A stretch of DNA of 64,000 nucleotides from Fictibacillus solisalsi (GCF_900103485.1 NZ_FNHW01000001.1:1089418-1153417); one strand, 5' to 3'. Positions 54,696-63,023 are shown, counted from the first letter of the stretch. The notes: generated from the sequence alone by a model not told the origin. Numbers and translations: made by a program.

Positions 54696-55139
54696 TTGGA
54701 TAGAGGCAGTAATGATCTTATTTTAAAAACCACCACGAATATTATTGTGTTTATCATTCTTGCTTTTTCGGTTAATTCCTTTTTCTCCGGCCATAACGCG
54801 CCGGGCGGCGGATTTATTGGAGGATTGATGGGAGCGGGAGCGATTGTTCTTTTATATCTGGCATACGGTATAGGACCCATCAATCGTGTCATTCCCGTGA
54901 ATTATCGAATCGTGCTGGCAGCAGGTCTGTTAATTGCCTTTTTGACAGGGATGGGTTCGTTTGTGTTTGGTGTTCCGTTTTTAAGCCATTCATTTGGACA
55001 CTTTCACCTGCCGCTGCTCGGTGATACCGAGCTTGCTACAGCCATGCTGTTTGATCTTGGCGTTTATCTTACGGTGCTTGGCGTAACCATGACAATTATC
55101 TTATCGATCGCAGAGGATGATGGGGATACATCTGATTAA
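54696..55139 (+). CDS. Stand-alone MrpB/MnhB-like antiporter subunit
   Basis: A 147-aa membrane protein with four helices matching the MnhB domain (SFFSGHNAPGGGFIGGLMGAGAIVL near 25 and GDTELATAMLFDLGVYLTVL near 108). MrpB normally works only in the six- or seven-gene mrp/mnh Na+/H+ antiporter operon, which is absent here. TTG 54696 follows AAGGAGGTATAGC. It is tightly placed between ccdA (11 bp) and ccdC (14 bp), where B. subtilis has yneI. Its activity alone is unknown. Confidence 0.9.
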   Translation: MDRGSNDLILKTTTNIIVFIILAFSVNSFFSGHNAPGGGFIGGLMGAGAIVLLYLAYGIGPINRVIPVNYRIVLAAGLLIAFLTGMGSFVFGVPFLSHSFGHFHLPLLGDTELATAMLFDLGVYLTVLGVTMTIILSIAEDDGDTSD

Positions 55140-55153
55140 GAAAGAAGGAAAAA

Positions 55154-55612
55154 ATGTTGTTCTTCATTGCGAGCAGTATTGTGGCAGCTGTCATGGCTGT
55201 AACTGTTATTTTTGTCCGTTTAAAAGCTACGAAAAAACCGGCTTCTTTAAAAAAAATTATCCTGCCTCCGTTTTTCATGTCCACCGGTTTTCTGATGTTC
55301 GTGGTTCCCATGTTTCGGGTAACATGGATGGAAGCAGGGGAGGCCTTTCTGGTAGGCTGTCTTTTTTCCATATTCCTTATCAAAACGAGCAAGTTTGAGA
55401 AGAGGGGAGGGGAAGTCTATCTGATCCGGTCAAAGGCGTTTGCCGCGATTTTGATCATTCTGTTTTTGATTCGGATGGCGATGAAAACCTACCTGGGACA
55501 TCAGATATCTTATCCAGAAACAAGCGGGTTGTTTTTTATCGTGGCGTTTGGCATGATTCTCCCCTGGAGAGTGGCCATGTATTATGGCTATAAAAAAGTG
55601 CTGCAATCATAA
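55154..55612 (+). CDS. ccdC: CcdC-like membrane protein (YneJ, DUF1453)
   Basis: A 152-aa protein with about five helices, of the CcdC/YneJ family. Its hallmarks are LPPFFMSTGFLMFVVPMFR near 35 and RSKAFAAILIILFLIR near 92. It is named for its place in the cytochrome-c region of B. subtilis, although it is not essential there. It ends at a perfect terminator shared with yneK. Confidence 0.9.
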   Translation: MLFFIASSIVAAVMAVTVIFVRLKATKKPASLKKIILPPFFMSTGFLMFVVPMFRVTWMEAGEAFLVGCLFSIFLIKTSKFEKRGGEVYLIRSKAFAAILIILFLIRMAMKTYLGHQISYPETSGLFFIVAFGMILPWRVAMYYGYKKVLQS

Positions 55613-55647
55613 AAAACTCGATCACCAATTGGTGATCGAGTTTTTTT
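55611..55647. terminator. Bidirectional terminator between ccdC and yneK
   Basis: AAAAAACTCGATCACC and its perfect complement with A- and T-tracts on both sides and almost no loop (AATT centre). Confidence 0.93.
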
Positions 55648-56111
55648 TATCCCAGTAAGCTCCGGTAAGGGGAGAGGTCGATCTGTTTTTCGTTCAATTT
55701 TTTAACGAGCCATTTGTGGTCACGTTTGGGAGTGGCGATAATGTATCCACGAACAATCAAATCCTGAGTCATCACTGGAGCTTTCTCGGAAAGAGCGAGT
55801 TCCCCGATTTTCCCTGCTATTTTTTCGCGTGCCACGTCCCGAAACAATTCGGGTACCGGTGAGACGAGTTCTTCCAAAAATTCTTTTTGTTTCGGTGTCC
55901 ATAGGTGTTTCGTTTGGGAGATGTAATACTCCTGCCAATCAAGTATGGACTTGCCGTCTTCTTTAGGAAGGCGTTTTAAAAACTTTCGAAACATAAAATA
56001 TCCGCCGATCGCAAACATAGAGATTAAAAAAACGGTCCAAAGTGCGATGAACAGAAAAAAGCCTGTAGACATGTATGTCACCCCGATCGATATGGTTGCC
56101 AGAAACCACAT
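55647..56111 (-). CDS. yneK: YneK, DUF2621 protein
   Basis: A 154-aa protein with two N-terminal helices (up to residue 45) and a cytosolic domain containing DWQEYYISQTKHLWTPKQKE and VSPVPELFRDVAREKIAGKI. This family is common next to ccdC in Bacillus. Its role is unknown. ATG 56111 follows AAAGAAAGGATAC. An AAAGCGCTTT palindrome resembling a cre site lies about 30 bp upstream. Confidence 0.88.
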   Translation of the reverse strand: MWFLATISIGVTYMSTGFFLFIALWTVFLISMFAIGGYFMFRKFLKRLPKEDGKSILDWQEYYISQTKHLWTPKQKEFLEELVSPVPELFRDVAREKIAGKIGELALSEKAPVMTQDLIVRGYIIATPKRDHKWLVKKLNEKQIDLSPYRSLLG

Positions 56112-56563
56112 TATGTATCCTTTCTTTATTATAAAGGGGGAAAGCGCTTTAAATCAATATCCATCTGTTAATGGGTGGAGAGAGGGGAGAAGCTCGGGAA
56201 ATAATTCGAGCGACAGCAAACGACAAGGTTTTCAGACTGTAACAGATAAGAAATTTGAACTATAACAGTTTGCAGGATGGTACAGAAGGTTATAAACATT
56301 GATACAGGGGCAGTTGTGGATAAGTGTGAATAACCGAAACTGTGGATAAACATGGGGAAAACTCGGTATGTATAAATATTCATCGGTGCATAAAATAAAT
56401 ATACATCCATGCATAAAAGTGGTTTTGTTTTGGATGAAAGGGAACGATACCCCCCTACTGTGTCAGGGTTTTGGGAAATAGAAGATCCTCGGCTTGACTT
56501 CTGTCCGTAAGCAAGGGTACGCTGTCCGTACAAACAATCATTATTTTGGAGGTGCTTTGAAGC
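56112..56563. other. Intergenic region with DnaA boxes, cre-like site and direct repeats
   Basis: No gene. It holds the cre-like GGAAAGCGCTTTAA (56139-56152), three DnaA-box matches (56315-56349), a repeated GCATAAAA, and CTGTCCGTA repeated at 56501 and 56522 between TTGACT (56494-56499) and TACGCT (56518-56523), a possible promoter of the DJ-1-like gene. Confidence 0.6.
56315..56349 (-). promoter_or_regulatory. DnaA-box cluster
   Basis: TGTGGATAA at 56315-56323 and at 56341-56349 are perfect reverse complements of TTATCCACA. TGTGAATAA (56325-56333) between them has one mismatch. All three face the same way. Confidence 0.75.
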
Positions 56564-57100
56564 GTGCGGTTGAATAACAAAAGAATTTTAAGTTTTGTAC
56601 ATCATGACTTTGAAGATTTGGAATTGTGGTATCCTGTTTTGCGTTTGCAGGAAGAAGGGGCATCAGTGGACCTTGCCGGGGAAAAAGCAGGAGAAGTGTA
56701 CAAAGGGAAATATGGAGTGCCTGTCACGGCTCAGCTTTCGTTTGATGATGTTGATCCGTCAAATTATGATGCGCTGCTCGTTCCTGGAGGCTGGGCGCCG
56801 GACAAGCTCAGACGTTTTCCAAAAGTAATCGAAATTGTGAGGCACATGGAGGAGCATAAAAAACCGATCGGACAGATTTGTCACGCGGGCTGGGTGCTGA
56901 TTTCCGCTAAAATTCTTGAAGGCAAAAAGGTAACAAGTACTCCCGGAATTAAGGATGATATGGAGAATGCAGGTGCTGAGTGGCTCGATGAAGCCGTGGT
57001 GGTTGACGGTCATTTGGTATCAAGCCGCCGTCCGCCAGATCTGCCACACTATGTTAAAGCATTTGCCGATGTGATTGCAGGGGATCACAAGGGACAATAA
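56564..57100 (+). CDS. PfpI/YraA-type DJ-1 family protein
   Basis: A 178-aa DJ-1/PfpI protein. The nucleophile is Cys106 in GQICHAGW with His107 next to it and Glu18 in HDFEDLE, the residues that form the catalytic triad in PfpI/YraA-like enzymes. Such proteins protect against glycation or act as chaperones. GTG 56564 follows GGAGG with an 11-nt spacing. It is the second DJ-1-fold gene in this window, unlike the 210-aa one at 3017. Confidence 0.9.
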   Translation: MRLNNKRILSFVHHDFEDLELWYPVLRLQEEGASVDLAGEKAGEVYKGKYGVPVTAQLSFDDVDPSNYDALLVPGGWAPDKLRRFPKVIEIVRHMEEHKKPIGQICHAGWVLISAKILEGKKVTSTPGIKDDMENAGAEWLDEAVVVDGHLVSSRRPPDLPHYVKAFADVIAGDHKGQ

Positions 57101-57137
57101 AAAAAGAAGGCGGCGCTGGCGCTGCCTTCTTCTTTTT
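57101..57137 (+). terminator. Terminator of the YraA-type gene
   Basis: AAGAAGGCGGCGC, TGGC, GCTGCCTTCTT then CTTTTT. Confidence 0.85.
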
Positions 57138-57167
57138 ACCTTTTATTTATAATCTAATCATTTAAAT

Positions 57168-57264
57168 TGGCGGGACCATGTGGGAATCGAACCCACCGGA
57201 GACGGCACGCGCCTCCCAAAAAGTTTTGAAGACTCAGGCAAGCACCAGCTACGCTTCTGGCCCC
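57168..57264 (-). tRNA. selC: tRNA-Sec (UCA), selC
   Basis: Read leftward from 57264: a 5' GGGGCCA pairs with TGGTCCC before G-CCA (3' end 57168, CCA encoded). The D-arm has AAGC/GCTT, the anticodon loop is CTTCAAA (anticodon TCA), a long variable arm runs GGAGGCGCG...CTCC, and the T-arm is GTGGG-TTCGATT-CCCAC. The roughly 97-nt length and large variable arm are those of selenocysteine tRNA. selB, selD and selA follow within 5 kb, which confirms the call. Confidence 0.9.
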
Positions 57265-57276
57265 GAGAAAGTAGTA

Positions 57277-57444
57277 TTATTTTTTGGCGAGTTCTTCTTC
57301 AAAATAAAAAGTAGATGGGTTTTCTTTTACCACATAGGAATAACGCTTCATATTTTTGATAAACTTGCAGCGTAATACAGTAACCATCTCATCGGTCGCT
57401 TTGATTTTTACGGATTCCCCCGCAGTAAACAGGTTTGTTTTCAG
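57277..57444 (-). CDS. Small hypothetical protein with probable CTG start (55 aa)
   Basis: Read leftward, AAAGGAGAG is followed 7 nt later by CTG and a frame KTNLFTAGESVKIKATDEMV, then RCKFIKNMKRYSYVVKENPS, TFYFEEELAKK and stop. A beta-rich, KOW-like small domain is suggested. No ATG/GTG/TTG lies suitably in frame. It sits 12 bp before tRNA-Sec on the same strand and could share its transcript. The family is not recognised with certainty. Confidence 0.55.
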   Translation of the reverse strand: MKTNLFTAGESVKIKATDEMVTVLRCKFIKNMKRYSYVVKENPSTFYFEEELAKK

Positions 57445-57494
57445 TTTTGCTCTCTCCTTTGTTCATTATAAAAAATGGTTATTCTTTACGTGAA

Positions 57495-57519
57495 AAAAGA
57501 GTGAAGAATTCACTCTTTT
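57495..57519 (-). terminator. Terminator of the small HTH gene
   Basis: AAAAGAGTGAA (57495-57505) pairs with TTCACTCTTTT (57509-57519). The T-run on the leftward transcript continues. Confidence 0.8.
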
Positions 57520-57728
57520 ACTACTTTCCAGTCATATAAATCCTCAACCTGGCAGTCAAGTTCTTTTGCGATGGCCATTGCATTGCTCAAGCTCATGACT
57601 TTTTTTGATTGATAATCGTTTAATTGATCCACTGAAATATTCGTACTTTTGGAAAGAGCTTCAATCTTCATTTTCTTCTTTGCGATCAATGATTTCAGGT
57701 TGCTTTTCTTCGGCTTATAATTGCTCAA
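57510..57728 (-). CDS. Small XRE-like helix-turn-helix protein (72 aa)
   Basis: A Cro/CI-type DNA-binding domain: KMKIEALSKSTNISVDQLND at about 19-38 is the helix-turn-helix, then AMAIAKELDCQVEDLYDW. It resembles the stand-alone XRE domains of Bacillus. TTG 57728 follows GTGAGGTGG. It is divergent from selB with only 121 bp between starts, so it may control the locus, which is inference. Confidence 0.8.
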   Translation of the reverse strand: MSNYKPKKSNLKSLIAKKKMKIEALSKSTNISVDQLNDYQSKKVMSLSNAMAIAKELDCQVEDLYDWKVVKE

Positions 57729-57849
57729 AACGCCACCTCACTTTTATTAAGTATAGCACAATGCAGGCAGGATAGATAGTTTTGATAACATGATGACGGT
57801 ACGGCATGATAAAATGAACCCAAATAAAAACAAAAGGGGAGCGGGAACT

Positions 57850-59751
57850 TTGGCAACAAAACATATCACCATCGGCATTGCCGGCCATATCGATCACGGA
57901 AAAACCGCCTTGACGAAAGCGCTCAGCCAGGTGGATACCGATACGCTGAAAGAGGAAATAGAACGAGGCATAACGATTGAGCCGGGGATCGCCCCTTTTT
58001 CGTTAAGTGAAACGATTTCCGCTGCCATTATTGATGTGCCGGGGCATGAAAAGTTTATTCGACAGATGATTGCAGGTGTCGCCGGAATTGACTTGGTGAT
58101 CCTTGTGATCGCGGCTGACGAAGGCATTATGCCGCAAACTATTGAACACTTTGAAATTTTGCAGTTCTTAGGTGTTACAAAGACGGTTTGTGCCGTGACC
58201 AAAAGTGATAAAGCCGATCCCGAATGGAAGGAATTGCTGAAAGACGAGATTGAAGAGCTCACAAAAGGGACAACTCTTGAGGAGCTACCTGTTTACTTTG
58301 TTGACAGCCTGAGCGGGACGGGAATAGCATCTTTTAAAGATCAGCTGGTTCGGCTGGCGCAAGCCGTTCCATCTAAAATTCGTTCGGGTCCGTTCCGGCT
58401 GCCCGTTGACCAGGCATTTACTGTTAAAGGGCAGGGAACGGTGGTGCGGGGAACAATCGTTGAAGGGCGGGTCACAACCGGTGACATGATCGCACTGGAA
58501 CCGGGGGAGGAACACGTACGGATCCGGCAGCTGCAAGTACACAATAAAGTGGTTGAGTCTGCGGGAGCAGGCCAGCGTGCGGCATTGAACCTGGCAGGTG
58601 TGGGCAGGGAGAAGGTCAAACGGGGACATGTCCTCGTTTCTCCCGGTCAGTATTCGGTAAGTGATTGTTTGGATGTTCTGCTGATTCTTTCGAAAAACGC
58701 AAAAAATCTGAAGCAGCGGCAGCTCGTTAAGTTTTACATAGGAACGTCTGAAGTAATGGGGAAAATTGTTTTCTTCGACCGGAATGAGACCAGGGAAAAA
58801 GAGAATGAAATTTATTGCCAGGTGAGATTGGTGCAAACGATAGTCGCCAGAAAAGGCGATCGGTTTATTCTCAGGCGGCCTTCCCCGGAAGAAACCATAG
58901 GCGGTGGCGAAATCATCGATCCCATGGGGAGGAAATATAGGTTTGGCATGTCTACCGTCAATCGTCTAAAGGAAAAAAAGGAAGGAACACCGATGGAGTG
59001 GGCAGCCAGGGAACTAAAACGCAGTGGTGCTTTATCAGAAGAAGAACTTTCTACCGTTCTCGGCATGAAAGAAGGTTGTTCAGAAACCATAAAAGAACTT
59101 CAATTAACTTCTTTCATTACAGAAATCCAAAAGGGTGTTTATGCGTTCACTGAAAAAGTGAATGAAATGAAAGAAGCGCTGATCCGCCGTGTAACAAACT
59201 ACCACCAGCAGCATACTCTTCGCCTGGGGATGGACAAAGCGGAACTGCTTCACAGCTTCCGGGATGAAAAGGAAGAATTAATGCAATATTGTCTGAAAGA
59301 ATTGCTGGCCGAAGAGGTTCTTGTGCAGAAAAATCAGTACATCCGCCATCAGTCATTCGCACCCCATGTGCCGGCAGGCTGGGAAAAACGCTTTGAGCAG
59401 CTTGAGAAAAAAATGCTCAGTCAGGGAATGGAAGCTCAGCCATTTTATGATCTATACCAGGATGGGCAGCTTCCTGCTGATCTTTATCAGGATGTTGTCC
59501 AGTTTATGATCCTCTCGGATGCAGCTTATAAACTTGATGATGACAGGCTGATCCATGCCCTTGTGGTCCATAAGCAAATGGAAGAATTGGAGAAGATATT
59601 CCCTGAATCCTTTTCTGTACAAGAAGCCAAAACGTTGCTTGGGGTTTCGAGAAAATTTTTAATACCATATCTCGAGCTATTAGACAGGATGGGTTACACT
59701 GTACGCGATGATGGGAAACGAAGGTGGAAAAATAAAAAAACTCCGAAATAA
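57850..59751 (+). CDS. selB: Selenocysteine-specific elongation factor SelB
   Basis: A 633-aa GTPase that brings Sec-tRNA to UGA codons with a SECIS hairpin. G-domain motifs: GHIDHGKTAL (P-loop), DVPGHEKF and TKSDKAD. Domains II-III follow (GTVVRGTIVEGRVTTGD near 205). The C-terminal half carries the winged-helix repeats that bind SECIS RNA (from about 380, for example EAKTLLGVSRKFLIPYLELLD). TTG 57850 follows GGGGAG. An earlier ATG at 57790 lacks a ribosome binding site. Confidence 0.95.
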   Translation: MATKHITIGIAGHIDHGKTALTKALSQVDTDTLKEEIERGITIEPGIAPFSLSETISAAIIDVPGHEKFIRQMIAGVAGIDLVILVIAADEGIMPQTIEHFEILQFLGVTKTVCAVTKSDKADPEWKELLKDEIEELTKGTTLEELPVYFVDSLSGTGIASFKDQLVRLAQAVPSKIRSGPFRLPVDQAFTVKGQGTVVRGTIVEGRVTTGDMIALEPGEEHVRIRQLQVHNKVVESAGAGQRAALNLAGVGREKVKRGHVLVSPGQYSVSDCLDVLLILSKNAKNLKQRQLVKFYIGTSEVMGKIVFFDRNETREKENEIYCQVRLVQTIVARKGDRFILRRPSPEETIGGGEIIDPMGRKYRFGMSTVNRLKEKKEGTPMEWAARELKRSGALSEEELSTVLGMKEGCSETIKELQLTSFITEIQKGVYAFTEKVNEMKEALIRRVTNYHQQHTLRLGMDKAELLHSFRDEKEELMQYCLKELLAEEVLVQKNQYIRHQSFAPHVPAGWEKRFEQLEKKMLSQGMEAQPFYDLYQDGQLPADLYQDVVQFMILSDAAYKLDDDRLIHALVVHKQMEELEKIFPESFSVQEAKTLLGVSRKFLIPYLELLDRMGYTVRDDGKRRWKNKKTPK

Positions 59752-59763
59752 CGGAGTTTTTTT
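59734..59763. terminator. Bidirectional terminator between selB and selD
   Basis: AAAAACTCCG, 6-nt loop, CGGAGTTTTTTT. It overlaps both stop codons. Confidence 0.88.
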
Positions 59764-60820
59764 AGTAGTTGACATGAATCAGTTTTTCATTTCGTTTGGA
59801 TACGGTTCCGATTTTGGCCGCATGAACCACGCCGGTTCGGTGAAGATCAGCAAGGCAATCATCCGCTTCCTCTGCAGGTATACTGATCAGTAGCCCGCCT
59901 GATGTAACGGCATCGCATAAGATCCATTGATCACTTTCCTGCAAATCGCTGTGATAGGTGATCAGATCTTTTATCCACCTGTGATTTGCTTTGGTTCCCC
60001 CGGGAACCACGCCATCAAGAGCGAGCTCTTTTGTTCTCTCTACGACCGGAACGGCAGAATACGTAATGTTCATTGAAACATCCTGACTGCCTTTGGCCAT
60101 TTCGCTAGCATGCCCGAGCAGCCCGAAGCCCGTAACATCGGTCACGGCATTGGGATGATAAGAACCCAAGACTTCGGCCGCTTTTTTGTTCAGACTGGCC
60201 ATGATTTCAGAGACCTCTTGAATTTGTGTATCGTTCAACCGTCCCTGTTTAATGGCTGTCGTTTGGATGCCGATACCAATAGGCTTGGTTAAAATAAGCA
60301 CATCTCCCGGCTTGGCCCCGACATTTTTATAAATGTGGTCAGGATGGACAAATCCTGTAACGGAGAGCCCGAATTTCGGTTCCTGGTCGTCAATGGAATG
60401 TCCGCCGACGATGGCTGCACCTGATTCTTTTACCTTATCAGCCGCGCCTTTCATGATTTCAGCCAACACGTCATGTCCAAGTGTCTTTAATGGAAACCCG
60501 ACAATATTGAGAACAGTCTTTGGCGTACCGCCCATCGCATATACATCACTTAACGAATTGGCAGCCGCAATTTGGCCAAACATATAAGGATCATCAACGA
60601 TTGGTGTGAAAAAGTCCACCGTCTGGATCAAAGCGAGCTCATCGCTTACTTTATAAACCCCGGCATCATCGGATGTTTCGAGTCCTACGATCAGGTTGGG
60701 GTCCGGTTCTCTTTCTGGTAAATGGCACAAAACTTGTGCCAGGTCCTCTGGACCAATTTTGCAGCCTCAGCCGCCTTTTGTGGAAAGCTGGGTTAATCGA
60801 ATTTTATCCTGGCTTGTCAT
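59762..60820 (-). CDS. selD: Selenide, water dikinase SelD, a selenoprotein (in-frame TGA = Sec18)
   Basis: Makes selenophosphate from selenide and ATP. A frame starting only at MCHLPEREP (60730) lacks the catalytic N-terminus. Reading from ATG 60820 gives MTSQDKIRLTQLSTKGG, then TGA at 60769-60767, then GCKIGPEDLAQVL running without a break into the rest, 352 residues in all. In SelD families this place is Cys or Sec in the motif GG(C/U)GCK. The lysine essential for catalysis follows. A hairpin after the TGA can act as SECIS. It is divergent from selA. Confidence 0.95.
60724..60769 (-). promoter_or_regulatory. SECIS-like hairpins after the selD UGA codon
   Basis: On the transcript, twelve bases after UGA come GGUCC-AGA-GGACC (60754-60742, apical loop with G), then a second stem GGCACAA-GUU-UUGUGCC (60740-60724). 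The first has the position and size of a bacterial SECIS element. Confidence 0.7.
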
Positions 60821-60930
60821 GTGCTACACCCCCTTAAGAATTAGTATAATCATTTTTGCGCGAAAGTGCGAAAAAGGGAGCTTGGCTTGAGAAAAATTAC
60901 TGAGATAGAAATGAAAGGAAGTAATACTCT

Positions 60931-62310
60931 ATGGAAGAGTTACGATTGCTGCCTTCTGTTCATGCCGTTTTGCAACAGAACGATTGGGAAGGCGGTGAAA
61001 AGGACATACCCGTCTCTGTTATTAAAAAATGGGTGCAAGAAGAAATTGATGCACTGCGCCTTTCTTTATTGAAAGGAAGCTATGGGAAAGATCGCGAGAG
61101 GGAGCGTTTCATGGCTATTGTAAGTGCCGGAGTCTGCAAAAAGATGGAGATCAATGGGGCTTATACTTTAAGAAAAGTTGTTAATGCAACAGGGATAGTA
61201 CTTCATACGAACCTTGGACGGGCTCGATTAAGTTCGGCTGCGGTGGCACATGTGATGTCGGCTGCTTCTTCTTATACCAATTTGGAATACAGCCTTGAAC
61301 AAGGAACACGCGGATCGCGCCACGATATTATCGAGAATCAGATTTGCGATATTACTGGCTGTGAGGCCGCGTTGGTGGTCAACAATAATGCCGCTGCTGT
61401 ATATATGGTTTTATCCGCATTGGCCAAACAAAAAGAAGTAATTGTTTCGAGGGGAGAACTGGTGGAGATCGGAGGTTCTTTTCGCATTTCTTCCATTATG
61501 GAAGAGAGCGGTGCAATTTTGAAAGAGGTGGGAACAACCAACCGGACACACCTTCATGATTATTCCGCGGCGATCAATGAGGAAACGGCCATGCTGATGA
61601 AAGTACATACAAGCAACTTTAAGATCACCGGATTTACCAAAACGGTTTCCTCCAATGAACTTCTTACTTTAAAGGAAAAGCACCAGGAGCTGATCGTATA
61701 CGAAGACTTGGGAAGCGGCTCATTATTTCCTTTTCCACGGTATGGAATTGGAGAAGAGCCTGAAATAAAAAGCAGAATATATGCCGGGCTAGATCTTGTT
61801 TCGTTTTCTGGTGACAAATTGATCGGGGGACCACAGGCTGGCATCATTGCAGGAAAGAGCAAATGGATCAATCACTTGAAAAAACATCAGCTGGCAAGGG
61901 TGCTTCGAGTAGACAAATTGACATTGGCGGCCCTTGAAGCCACCCTGCTTTCCTACCACAAGGAAGAAGCGGCCAAAGAAATTCCTGCCATTCGCGATAT
62001 AGTCAGGTCTGAAGAAGAAATAAAGATTCAGGCCGAGCGGATTAATGAGAAGCTTGCCTCAGAGTACGAGTGCCATATCATCAAGGGACATTCCATGGTT
62101 GGCGGGGGAACGATGCCTGATGTTGTGCTGCCTACCTATATTATAGAAGTAACACATCCCGCATTTTCTGCCTCCGAGCTTTCAAGGAGGCTGAGGGAAA
62201 AAACTGTTCCAGTGATTGTTACCGTCAAAAATGATTGTTGCCACATTGATCCCAGGACCGTGGATGAAGCGGATGAGGCTGCCCTGCTTTCTGCTTTTCT
62301 TTCCCTTTAA
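60931..62310 (+). CDS. selA: L-seryl-tRNA(Sec) selenium transferase SelA
   Basis: A 459-aa PLP enzyme converting Ser-tRNA(Sec) to Sec-tRNA(Sec) using selenophosphate. The PLP lysine is Lys296 in SFSGDKLIGGPQAG. Other family motifs are NATGIVLHTNLGRARL near 85 and NNNAAAVYMVLSAL near 151. ATG 60931 follows AAAGGAAG. Together with selD, selB and tRNA-Sec it makes a complete Sec-synthesis set within 5.2 kb. Confidence 0.96.
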   Translation: MEELRLLPSVHAVLQQNDWEGGEKDIPVSVIKKWVQEEIDALRLSLLKGSYGKDRERERFMAIVSAGVCKKMEINGAYTLRKVVNATGIVLHTNLGRARLSSAAVAHVMSAASSYTNLEYSLEQGTRGSRHDIIENQICDITGCEAALVVNNNAAAVYMVLSALAKQKEVIVSRGELVEIGGSFRISSIMEESGAILKEVGTTNRTHLHDYSAAINEETAMLMKVHTSNFKITGFTKTVSSNELLTLKEKHQELIVYEDLGSGSLFPFPRYGIGEEPEIKSRIYAGLDLVSFSGDKLIGGPQAGIIAGKSKWINHLKKHQLARVLRVDKLTLAALEATLLSYHKEEAAKEIPAIRDIVRSEEEIKIQAERINEKLASEYECHIIKGHSMVGGGTMPDVVLPTYIIEVTHPAFSASELSRRLREKTVPVIVTVKNDCCHIDPRTVDEADEAALLSAFLSL

Positions 62311-62337
62311 AAAAAGCCAGCTTTTTTGGCTGGCTTA
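62311..62337. terminator. Terminator of selA
   Basis: AAGCCAG, CTTTTT, TGGCTGGCTT. It overlaps the end of sspP on the other strand. Confidence 0.75.
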
Positions 62338-62475
62338 CATTTTTCCGCCATGATTTTGGCGGGTATGATTTCGGTTTTTCACTTTCTTTGAACCGCTTAA
62401 CGGTTCCGGCTGCCCGGGATTTTCACCCTTCGGGGCATTTTTCCGAATATCTTTAAACCGGTTATGCTCTGTCAT
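62335..62475 (-). CDS. sspP: Small acid-soluble spore protein P
   Basis: A 46-aa [24 protein letters not shown] and [16 protein letters not shown] match SspP (CotL) of Bacillus. ATG 62475 follows TCGGAGGTCACC. The in-frame upstream extension to 62535 is non-coding. Expected in the forespore late in sporulation. In B. subtilis sspO and sspP form one operon near citB. Here a small gene lies between them on the other strand. Confidence 0.93.
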   Translation of the reverse strand: MTEHNRFKDIRKNAPKGENPGQPEPLSGSKKVKNRNHTRQNHGGKM

Positions 62476-62553
62476 AGGTGACCTCCGAAAATTGAATAAT
62501 TTGCCGCTTGTTTTGGCATAGTAAATGCATCTCAATCAAAAAGGAGAACAACA

Positions 62554-62808
62554 ATGCCGTATCATAAAGACAAGCAACAAGCGTTTCAGGATGCAGAAAA
62601 AGGATATTCGCAAGCCGTTGAAGCACATCAGCTGATTCAATCAGATGCTGCGGACTATGGCACAAGAGTTAAAGAACTGAGAAAAGAGGCAGAGGAAGCT
62701 CTTCAGCAGATCGATAATGCCCTTGAAGTGTCTTCCGAACATCAAAGACAGCAGCTTGAGCAATACCGTGACGAGCTTAAGGGCTACATAAACCAGTACC
62801 CGAATTAA
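62554..62808 (+). CDS. Small helical protein (84 aa), possibly DUF2524/YtzC-like
   Basis: A short, acidic, fully helical protein: [20 protein letters not shown] at the start and [20 protein letters not shown] near the end. The composition and the SSxxQRxQL ending recall YtzC/DUF2524 proteins but the match is weak. ATG 62554 follows AAAGGAGAAC. It is divergent from sspP, and its stop codon overlaps that of sspO, read the other way. Confidence 0.75.
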   Translation: MPYHKDKQQAFQDAEKGYSQAVEAHQLIQSDAADYGTRVKELRKEAEEALQQIDNALEVSSEHQRQQLEQYRDELKGYINQYPN

Positions 62809-62981
62809 TGACGTTTTTTCGTCTTTTTATTGTTTTGCTTTTGGGCTTCGGTCAACGGTTCATTATGTGCCTGCAGCTGTTCATTGCCGAACTCTGTATT
62901 ATAACCTGCACCGCCGCCTTGTGCTTTTGCTGCGTTCATGCCGGGACGGACATGATTTGCTTTTCCTTTAGGCTTGGACAT
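62805..62981 (-). CDS. sspO: Small acid-soluble spore protein O
   Basis: A 58-aa [24 protein letters not shown], then [15 protein letters not shown] and the terminal [16 protein letters not shown] agree with SspO. It is about 10 residues longer than the B. subtilis protein. ATG 62981 follows GGGGGTGG. The upstream frame extension passes through a terminator and is not used. Confidence 0.92.
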   Translation of the reverse strand: MSKPKGKANHVRPGMNAAKAQGGGAGYNTEFGNEQLQAHNEPLTEAQKQNNKKTKKRH

Positions 62982-63023
62982 TTGTATTCCACCCCCTTGT
63001 CTGTTAGTCTGCGCAGTAGCACG

